A stretch of DNA of 64,000 nt from Narthecium ossifragum (taxonomy: Eukaryota; Streptophyta; Magnoliopsida; Dioscoreales; Nartheciaceae): assembly GCA_963920575.1 (NCBI GenBank), contig OY986975.1, positions 16,585,897 to 16,649,896 of the forward strand, read 5' to 3'. Of the stretch, positions 56,023 through 64,000 are shown in pieces. The notes under the pieces were generated by a model. It was given only the letters and a program-made list of their open reading frames with translations, had not been told where the DNA came from and made no database searches. Made by a program: the position numbers and the translations under genes. Every line of letters starts with the position of its first letter. Position 1 is the stretch's first letter.

Positions 56023-57563
56023 TGACGCACCCAAACCACTTGTCGTCAAAAGTGACTAGGGCATCAAAGATTACAATTTATACCGAATCCTAACTAACTA
56101 CTACGTAGCTAGCGGGAGTCCGGGTCGATCCGCAGGGAAATGAGAAATGACTAACGTACTCAATAGACAACTCCAAACAACTAGCTAAAATGATTTGGGT
56201 TTTGGATTAATGACTATTAAAGTAATTAACTAAGTGAAAAGAAATATAACTAATATAGAGAGGTCTTGGGATCTCCATTTCATTGTAGGTCCTAATGTAG
56301 CCTCCTAAGGAATTAAGGTGTGTAATCCAATTGGGACGATCGAAATCAAGAAGTCGACAAGCGGGTGGTTAGCCTCACTTATCGCTCAACGGAAGTCGGT
56401 TTAGGATCATCCGCCGGAAATAATCACATTCACAAAGTCGACGAATGAGTGATTAGCTTCTATCGTCGCTAACGAACCTTCGATTAAGATCGATTCGTCG
56501 CAAGAAAAAGATATTGCATGGAGTCGGGCATTGGATCGAGATGGTTCTAGCACCTCGAATCCAATGCAAGAGAAAGATAGAATGGATCCATTGTTTAGAG
56601 AGATAGGGATGGTTCTAGCATCCCTAATCTCTAATCTAGGGCTAATAATCCTCCCAATAGATTTGGATGTGTTTCTAGCACATCCAACTCATTGGGGCAT
56701 AACAACAAACACCTATCATGCACAAGTTCTAACTCATACCAAAGAAAGGCATTCATCCATTCATCATATGAAATCCATGTACAAAGATAGAGAAATAATG
56801 CTCAAATCCATACAATAGATCAATCCCTAAAGATACACATCAAAACCCTAAGAAAACTACAAAAGAATCCTACAACTACATGGAAATCCCAAGATAAAGG
56901 AAGTTAGCTACTCATCTTGGTTGGATCCATGGATGGAGGTTGATGAAGCTCCCCTCCCATGGATTCCCTCCAAGAAGTCCTCCTCTCAATTGGGTAAAGA
57001 AACCTAGAAGGGCTGGAGAAAACTAAGAGAAGACTCTCTAAATCCCCCATAAGGGGCCTATTTATAGTAAACAAGCCTCCCCCACTCGGATTAGATCTGG
57101 GCCATTGATTTTGCTCGGCTGGCACCAAAGGATCGATCCTCATAGGGTGGAGGATCGACCATTCGCTTCGTGTGATCGCTGGTCCCGTGAAGGATCGATC
57201 CTCCTATAGAAAAGGATCGATCTTTCAATTCTTGAATTCTGGCTGCGCCCCGATGAAGATCGATCCTCCAGAGTGTGAAGATCGATCCTCTAGAATTTGC
57301 GTTCTGTCACTGGAAAAATGTGCAAAAATGATCGATCCTCTCATGACATAGGATCGATCCTTGGTGTTCTGATTGGCTCCTTCTTAATGCACTTCAAAGG
57401 ATCGATCCTTCTTCAATACATGATCGATCTTCTTCATAAAAACTGGCCCGAATGACATCGTTTAAGCTCGGAACTTGATCCAATCCTCGTTGAGGGCACT
57501 TGTACCTGTAATAGGGTAAAATCCATCAGTAAGGCCTTGCTCGGAGACTAACAAGTCCAAGTT
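56023..57563 (-). repeat. 3' LTR of second family A element
   Basis: It starts (plus) TGACGCACCC and runs to the truncated end near 57563. It has a GATCGATC array at 57131-57429 and a minus-strand TATA at 57059-57066. Confidence 0.92.
57131..57429 (-). promoter_or_regulatory. GATCGATC dimer array, second family A LTR
   Basis: It has the same five-pair layout as at 1888-2185, reversed, just upstream of the minus-strand TATA box. One box reads GATCGACC. Confidence 0.65.
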
Positions 57564-58288
57564 AAAAGGCTAGCATAAGAGTTGAAATTTTTTCGCATAT
57601 TTACCAATCAAATAAACGTGTGACTAACTGTAGATCGATCACAGGTTATCTATAAACATGATGCAATCATACCCCCTAACTTAAACGGGTTTGTCCTCAA
57701 GCACGGAAGAAGGGTAAAGTGTAGAGATAACCTTGTGACGAAACGGCCGAAAATGTAACCTTGACAAAAGATATGAAAGGAGTTACAGTCAAGGTTAGTC
57801 GTGAAAAACCGTATTATTGTGATGTCAAAATGTCGTATTTTGCGTTGCTATCCAAAGCTCGTATGCCCTGTAAAAACATAGAGAAAATACCACCCATAGC
57901 ATTATGGAAATCAAAGAATAGATATGATAAATTTTTGAGAAAAATTGGGCAGCATTCCCTCTATTTATTCAATACGCCCAAGGGCTGTACAAAGATGCCA
58001 ATTGCATCCAACATGTTTACATTCAAATTGAAATACAGAATTGTAACTACATCCATCTTTATTTACAAGCATTCATCCATTTCCATATACATACATCCAC
58101 ATACAGACAGACACACCCAGGGCACACCCCCATACCAAAAAATCATGTATATATATATCCACTATCATCGATGCCAACCATGTACAAAAGTAGAGCAATG
58201 GAATACAAAAAGTTACCCACCCTCCAAACACAAAAAGAGATCCACTCTAACCATCCAGAAAATACAGAATACCCCTAAATACAGTCTA

Positions 58289-59809
58289 TCATCCCTGAGG
58301 TCTCTGCTCTGGAAAGTGAAGAGGTCGGTAAGGCACAATAGCAGTGACTGGCGGAGCTGGTGGGTGGATGGCATCGAGACGGGCGAGGATAGTCGACGCG
58401 ACCAAGTGAAGTGAGGTGGTGTCCTGGCGTAGGGCGGCGATGTCCTGACGTAGGGCGGCGTGGTCCTGACGTAGGGCGGCGTCACGCGCGTCTACCTCGT
58501 CCAGCCGCTGCAGTACTGCGGACTGGAACGCCCGCTGCTCCCTATAGATCTCACCCATGGTAGGGTGCTCTACAGGTCCGAACTCAGGTGGGGGGCAGCG
58601 AGGACGTGGCTGCCAGACAGGCGCCCCGGCCTTCCTCATGTGGCCGAGGACCTTGCCCCAGGTGGGGCCACCGAAGCGCGCAAACCGGAGGGCCTCGTCG
58701 GAAACGGTCGGCTCGCCCTCGGGGACTAAGTCCTGGCTCGATAGAAATGCCGAAATAAGGCACGGGTGCGGCACGGCCTTCTTGGCAAAGCTCGTTGTCT
58801 TGTCTCTGACTGCCCCGCTGTAAAAGTGCAACATGTCATCTAGAATCTGCTGAGGTATGTTGACCGCCCAATTCTTGGCCAACAACCACAATACGCACAA
58901 CCAATGACCAGTTCGATACTGGTCATGGCCATTCTGAAAGACATTTCGACGCAGAATATCGTCGAATAGCCAAAATGGAGGCGACAGCTCTGCTCGTGTG
59001 AATTTTCCCCCGCCTATGCGATCCGGGTTAAGGACAAGATGAGCCTCGCTGGAATGCTGGTATATTTCCTCTGGCCGGACCTTATGAAGACCGGGGCAGA
59101 ACATCAGAATTGCCAACACTTCGCCGATTGCCTTGGCCGTCAAGGTCACGTCGACCCCATCAATAATGGAAGTGAAGCCAAGGCAGGGGAAGTAACCATC
59201 GACAGCGTCATCCCGCTCATCCCCGTAGGCGATGGCTGTCATGTTCTGGTAGAACATGCAAACCAGCCTAGGGTACACCGTGGTCTCAGGTGTACAAATA
59301 GGAAGAAGACCACGGTTCTCCAACATCTCAATGGAGTCCTGGGCATGCTCTACAGTACGAAAGTGCTCCACATTGAATGTATACTCGAGGTTTACCTCCC
59401 GCTGCCACTCTGGACGGAGACCTCGGACGAGCGTGGGCGCAGTGGACGGCCGGGTCTGCTTCTTGATCTTCTTAGACTGGCGAGGGTTTGTTGGAGCTGC
59501 CTTCTTCCGTTTGGAGGTTGCCGGAGCCGTGGGTGGTGCAGCCAGAGCTCGTGTGGAGGACGTGGAAGCCGCCCTCGGAGTCCTTCCTGGCCGGGACGAT
59601 GAGGTTAGAGGTATGGAAGCTTGAGTGGGTGAGGCTGGTGGGGAAGACGGTGACGCCGGAGGGGTGGAAGCTCGGCGTGGAGGTGATGGTGAAGCCGGAG
59701 GTCTAGCTGAAGGTGCGGAGGCAGGGCGTGCCGGTGGTGTGGCGGACGAAGCGGTGGCCTTACCCTTCCCGGTGGCCTTCTTGACGGCGGCGGTTGGCTT
59801 GCGACCCAT
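58289..59809 (-). CDS. Second ORF of family A, full length
   Basis: 506 residues from MGRKPTAAVK. Residues 1-125 are Ala/Pro/Ser-rich and basic with RKKA and KKIKKQ clusters (probable nuclear signals). Residues ~130-400 form a folded domain with GFTSIIDGVDVTLT and WLFDDILRRNVF, resembling the 'putative plant transposon protein' domain of plant retroelement extra ORFs. Residues ~430-475 hold tandem ALRQD repeats, likely a short coiled coil. The tail is proline-rich. The intact frame, beside a gag-protease but no polymerase, suggests a retained role, perhaps nucleic-acid binding or nuclear delivery; this is inference. The function of the domain is not known to me. Confidence 0.75.
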   Translation of the reverse strand: MGRKPTAAVKKATGKGKATASSATPPARPASAPSARPPASPSPPRRASTPPASPSSPPASPTQASIPLTSSSRPGRTPRAASTSSTRALAAPPTAPATSKRKKAAPTNPRQSKKIKKQTRPSTAPTLVRGLRPEWQREVNLEYTFNVEHFRTVEHAQDSIEMLENRGLLPICTPETTVYPRLVCMFYQNMTAIAYGDERDDAVDGYFPCLGFTSIIDGVDVTLTAKAIGEVLAILMFCPGLHKVRPEEIYQHSSEAHLVLNPDRIGGGKFTRAELSPPFWLFDDILRRNVFQNGHDQYRTGHWLCVLWLLAKNWAVNIPQQILDDMLHFYSGAVRDKTTSFAKKAVPHPCLISAFLSSQDLVPEGEPTVSDEALRFARFGGPTWGKVLGHMRKAGAPVWQPRPRCPPPEFGPVEHPTMGEIYREQRAFQSAVLQRLDEVDARDAALRQDHAALRQDIAALRQDTTSLHLVASTILARLDAIHPPAPPVTAIVPYRPLHFPEQRPQG

Positions 59810-60200
59810 TAGAGGTGAGTGGAGATGAAAAGGTCGCCTTAGGGTGAAGGGGGATGACGAAGGTGGCCGGCGACGAGGAGCTTGGAAGATGCGACGGCGC
59901 CGGTGGGAGGTGAGGGAGAAATGTGGATGGCGCCGGTGTCTATTGAGGGTAGGGGAGTGAAGAAGGTGGCCGGCGACGAGGAGCTTGGAGGCTGCGGCGG
60001 CACCGGCGGCTCGAAGGGAGGTGATGGTGAAATGTGGATGGCGCCGGGGTCGATTGAGGGTAGAGGAGTGAAGGGGAGGGGTAGTGGAGGCACTGGGAGG
60101 TGGGAGGCGGCGGCTCGATGGACGGCGGCGGTGAAATGCGCTGGAGGCGGAGACGAAGGAGGGCGGGGCGCCGTCGTCTCTCGAGGGAGGAAAGGGGGAG

Positions 60201-60591
60201 GATCGATCTTAGGGCTTGTGAGCCCTAAGTCGATCCGCTGGGATTTATATTTTTTTACCAAACCCCGCAAAGGATCGATCTTTTGACACGTGGCAGCATC
60301 GTAACGGTTCAACTTAAGTCGTGCTGACGTGTTCAAGTGAGTAGGATCGATCTTTCCATCCTCAAGGATCGATCATCCAGAAACCATCCCTCTGTCACAA
60401 AAAAATTCGCAAAAATGATCGATCATCAGGGATTGAAGGATCGATCTTCTCAAAACCAGTCCCCTGTCACGAATAAATTCGCAAAAATGATCGATCATCA
60501 GGGATGGAAGGATCGATCTTCTCACCCCCAGGTTCCAGCGTACATTCAATCGGACAAAAAGGATCGATCCTCTCCGCTTGGAGGATTGATC
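60201..60591 (-). promoter_or_regulatory. Internal GATCGATC array before ORF2, second copy
   Basis: Pairs at 60345/60367, 60417/60439, 60489/60511 and 60562/60584 are all spaced 22 bp and step by 72, 72 and 73 bp. Single boxes lie near 60201 and 60271. A TATA-like 'TTTATATTTTTTT' (minus: AAAAAAATATAAA) lies at about 60244-60256. The step lengths equal those in 24798-25212. Confidence 0.6.
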
Positions 60592-60936
60592 TTTTATGTA
60601 CCAAACTGCAAAACTGGGCTGAAAACCTGGGAAAACGCCCCATACACCCCAAACATGAATACTAGGCTCCTTAGTCATTAAAATACCACCAAAACAGCCC
60701 TCCAAACCAAACAAAACATCAATCATCCCACAAATTCAACATACCATCTTGACATCACAATTATTCCAACAAAGATCAATTCAAAAACACACCAAAATCA
60801 AACATGCAAAAAATGGAGAAAACAATCAATCATGCAAAGAAGAAATAACAAACAAATTCAGAAAAATACGAAGAAAGGATGGGTTGCCTCCCACCAAGCG
60901 CTTGATTTACCGTCTCTAGCTTGACACAATGTAAGC
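60592..60936 (-). other. Spacer between gag-protease and internal array
   Basis: No gene is seen. It corresponds to the sequence on either side of the MULE in the other copy and shows the site without that insertion (near 60836). Confidence 0.6.
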
Positions 60937-63634
60937 TTACTCATCAAATTTCGATGTCCCCTCTAAATGGTGGTCGCATCTAGAAATGCGATAACGAAGC
61001 CATTTTCGAAGAACTTTATTTAAATGCCAATGATAAAACCACATTTCTTTCATCACAAGCCATTTTAACTTTATGTCCATTTTAGCACAAAAGATGTCAC
61101 ATTTTTTATTAACGGTTTTATAAGGCCGAATGAATGTATGCATGAACGCTGGAGATGTGGTGGCATTCAAGATGAGCAATGATAGTGTTGTGGCAGATAT
61201 TATTGTGGAGAAAGATATAGGAGGCGACAAATCAAAGTCATGTCTCCACCAAGGGGTAACACAATCATTGCCTATATAGTCACATTTAAGAATGGGCAAG
61301 ACCTCATCAAAAATTTCAAAAGTCTCTAATGCCGGCAACATATATTGGCCTTCATCATCACAAACATGAGGGATTGATAACCTTTCTTGGAAAACAACCA
61401 AACTTGGCTCATCAACCTTAGTTATGTCCTCCCAAAACACCTCATAGATAGGCATATTAATATCATAGGAGTTGGCAACAATTGATATCTCCTCACCAAA
61501 AACTTCATAGATAGGCATATTAATATCATAAACATCCTCTTCGTACTTGGGTATGTCTTCATAAAATGGTTGATATACTGAAAGATTAATATCATAACAA
61601 TCATCATCAACCTCTTTATCATTACCAAGTAATTCATTCAAGCATTCCTCATCATCATGATCATTCCAAGCATCGACACATGATTCACAAGTATCATCTA
61701 TCTCAAAATTTGCAACCATCACATCATTAGCACATTCATCACCAATATCATCATCCACTAAAGAATCGACCATAAAACATTCATTCCCATGCATAGATTG
61801 TTTAGCAACATCAAAAATATTTAATTTCAACTCCATATTTCCGAAGGTAACGGTCATGATGCCACTTCTACAATTGATGCATGCATTGGCCGTGGCCAAG
61901 AAAGGTCGGCCAAGTATGATGGGAATGGATTTCTTATGTCTAACACCCGGTTCCATGTCAAGTACAACGAAATCAACCGGGAAGACACATCTATCAACCT
62001 TGACTAAAATGTCTTCAAGAACACCCCGTGGTGTCTTGATAGATCTATCGGCCAATTGCAAGGTCATTGAGGTCGGCTTGAGCTCTCCTAAGCCAAACTT
62101 ATAAAATAAGGAGTATGGCATAAGATTCACACTAGCTCCTAAATCAAGAAGAGCCCCCTCAATCAATTGATCTCCTATGATGCAAGAAATGGTAGGAGTA
62201 CCGGGGTCTCTCAATTTTGGAGGTAGATCAAGTTGAAGAATAGAGCTAACTTGCTCCGTTAGGAAGAGCTTTTTGGAGACGTGAGATTTGGATTGCCGCT
62301 TATGGGTGCACAAGTCTTTCAAAAATTTTGCATAAGAAGGCACTTGCTTGATGGCATCCAACAAGGGAAGGTTGATGTGGACCTTCTTAAAAAGTTCTAG
62401 CATTTCCTCATATTTGCCACTCTTCCAAGGTTGAGATGTGGCTTGAGGATCAACTAGTGCTTGAGGGTATGGAGCCCTTGGAATGTATGATTTGGTTGGT
62501 AATGGGTCGAGTGAAATAGGCTCATTTTCCTTGGAAGATGGCAAAGAACTTGAGGGATCATAAGGGGCATGATGAGGTGATGCTTGAGAGTCATTCATTG
62601 AAGTTGATAAATGGGGTTCATGCTCTTGCTCTAATGTGGTGTCTTTGGGCATCTCCACATTAGGGAATATCTTTCCACTTCGGAGGGTAGTGACCGCTTG
62701 CACTTCCTCGTGAGTGGAATCGATAAAATGTTGGCCTTTAGGGTTTGCTATGGGTTGACTAGAAAGTCTACCCTCCTCCCTTCTTGCCATAGTATTGGCC
62801 AATTGGCCTATTTGCACTTCCAACTTTGCAATGGATTGAGAATGAGAATGCAAAAGTTGGGTACTTGACTCAAAAGAGTCCAAAGCCTTGAGAAGCCTTT
62901 CCTCAATACAAGGATCACGTTTAGGAGCTTTAGGGGCTTGAGGGGCTTGATAGGGAGCTTGGTATGAGGAAGGCCCAGGTGGCCTTTGATTCCAATTTGT
63001 CGGATGCGATGATTGAGGATAACTTGGCACTTGAGATGGATATGCATGAGGAGCTTGAGGTAGCCGATAGGTGGTTTGAGTTTGTGGATGTTGGTTAGAA
63101 GAGTATGGCGCTTGATACCTAGGAGGATAGCTTGGGGCTTGATTGCCCGCAATTGGAGGCCTAGGATTGTATGCATTTGGATAAGGGTCATAAGTAGGCT
63201 TGGATTGATTGAAGACCGCATTAATATGCTCTTGCACGAGCTCCGGGTACTCACTTGCCAAATGGCAATCGGTAACTACGTGGCCGGGAGTCGAACAAAG
63301 GAAGCAAAGTTCTCCCAATGATGGAGAATTAGGTGGATAACTCGATGAAGAAGGAGGAGTAGGAATCTGATTCAAAGAATGAGCAAGAACTTGATCAAAT
63401 TTTCTACTTAGAGTATCGATTTGTTGTGAAACACGGGTAGCTTCGGATAACTCTAAAAATCCTCTCGGGTTGGAGTGTCCCTTAGCACTTGAAGTCTCCC
63501 TAACATTTCTTGAAGTGTAGGCATGGTTTTGGGAATTAATGGCAAGCTTTCCAAATAAAACCCATGAGTCCTCGTAGGGATTTGTCATGAACACCCCACC
63601 ACAAGCGGTGTCTACGTCTTGTTGATGACGTATT
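60937..63634 (-). pseudogene. Gag-protease of second family A element, N-terminally cut
   Basis: The open frame matches most of the 1117-residue protein at 15685-19038. Homology continues to 63634, where an unrelated LTR cuts it inside the Gag domain. It holds the CCHC knuckle (CFLCSTPGHVVTDC), the protease DLGAS and ILGRPFL motifs, and a C-terminal region with three INMPIYEVF-like repeats. That region has extra residues (NECFMVDSLVDDDIGDECAN) lacking in the other copy. It ends HHLEGTSKFDE with an undamaged stop, so this copy probably shows the native C-terminus. Confidence 0.9.
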
Positions 63635-64000
63635 TGACTCGCCTTGAAATGCGTCGTTAATTATCTCAAAGGCGGATAAAACAAAATACCGAACTATTAC
63701 TTAACTACAACGTAGGTAGTAGGAGTACGGGTCGAGTCCACAGGGAATTTGATGGTTGAATTACAAAGATGATCTCTACAAGAGTTGTATAAAATTTGAA
63801 TGATTTTGATTAACTAGTTAACTAAGGTATTTTAAAAACAAGTAAAGAAAGTGGTTTATTAGGATAAAGGTCCTAGGGGCTTTTGATCCGAATTAGGGTC
63901 TAAGGATGTTCTCTATAAATCAAGATGCATGACTTCTAAATGAGATGGTCAAGATAAGGGATCGACGAGCATAGGATTAGTATCGCTCGTCGCTAATGAG
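63635..64000 (-). mobile_element. LTR fragment, family D, running off the window
   Basis: It starts TGACTCGCCTTGAAATGCG directly in the gag of the second family A element. It shares with families A and C the block 'GAGTACGGGTCGAGTCCACA' and a later 'cgctcgtcgctaatgag' phrase, but differs elsewhere. Only ~366 bp are visible, so structure and TSD cannot be checked. Confidence 0.7.

Larger units (their letters stand above)
56023..63634 (-). mobile_element. Second family A element, truncated, minus strand
   Basis: On the minus strand: gag-protease (cut at 63634 by another LTR), spacer, GATCGATC array, second ORF, 3' region, and 3' LTR (57563 down to 56023, lacking its first ~43 bp). The 3' junction joins internal sequence equal to ~26811 of the other copy directly to LTR sequence, a deletion of about 1.1 kb. 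No pol is present. The left flank is copy B of the chimeric repeat, broken after 'ctcacatgcat'. Confidence 0.9.

Noticed and set aside
57761..58414. Plus-strand 217-codon ORF
   Set aside because: It lies in the 3' non-coding region and the ORF2 tail of a minus-strand element and has no family features.

Overview
The window is nuclear DNA of a flowering plant. It is mostly transposable elements, with one convincing host gene, a coiled-coil NLR immune receptor at 48363-51032. The evidence is Tat/Athila-type LTR retrotransposons with a tRNA-Asp-type primer site, a MuDR-like element, MITEs, GT-AG introns and an Rx-type NLR. A monocot is plausible, but the sequence does not prove it. No tRNA, rRNA or CRISPR array was seen. 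All comparisons were made by eye between parts of this window; no database was searched.

1-9666: a decayed ORF split by a 382-bp MITE; a solo LTR of family A (1719-3292, perfect 5-bp TSD); a truncated family A element (4309-5439); and a non-coding LARD-like element (5440-9666, minus) whose 5' LTR has shrunk to 45 bp. 9681-34871: a three-level nest. A decayed Tat/Athila-like element (family B, minus) is split inside its pol by a complete family A element (13847-29494, plus, TSD AAAAC). That element in turn contains a MuDR-like transposon (19064-24554). 34995-36647: a solo-type LTR of family C, followed by a LINE tail.

36929-39547 and 52291-56022: two direct copies of a chimeric repeat (host-exon-like piece, Ty3/gypsy RT piece, LINE piece). 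They flank the NLR. The second copy carries a solo LTR (54862-55924) and is broken off by a second, minus-strand family A element (56023-63634), which is itself cut by another LTR at 63635. Between the copies lie a Pack-MULE-like element, a fragment of a VTI1-type v-SNARE gene, a tandemly duplicated NLR upstream region and the NLR.

The most unusual signal is regulatory. Arrays of the palindrome GATCGATC occur as dimers spaced 21-23 bp start to start, in most cases exactly 22 bp. They lie directly upstream of the TATA box in LTRs of three families. In family A they also lie upstream of a TATA-like box before an internal second ORF. Family A has gag-protease and this second ORF but no polymerase. 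The MuDR-like element carries a GRF zinc-finger gene in the convergent position that mudrB holds in maize MuDR.
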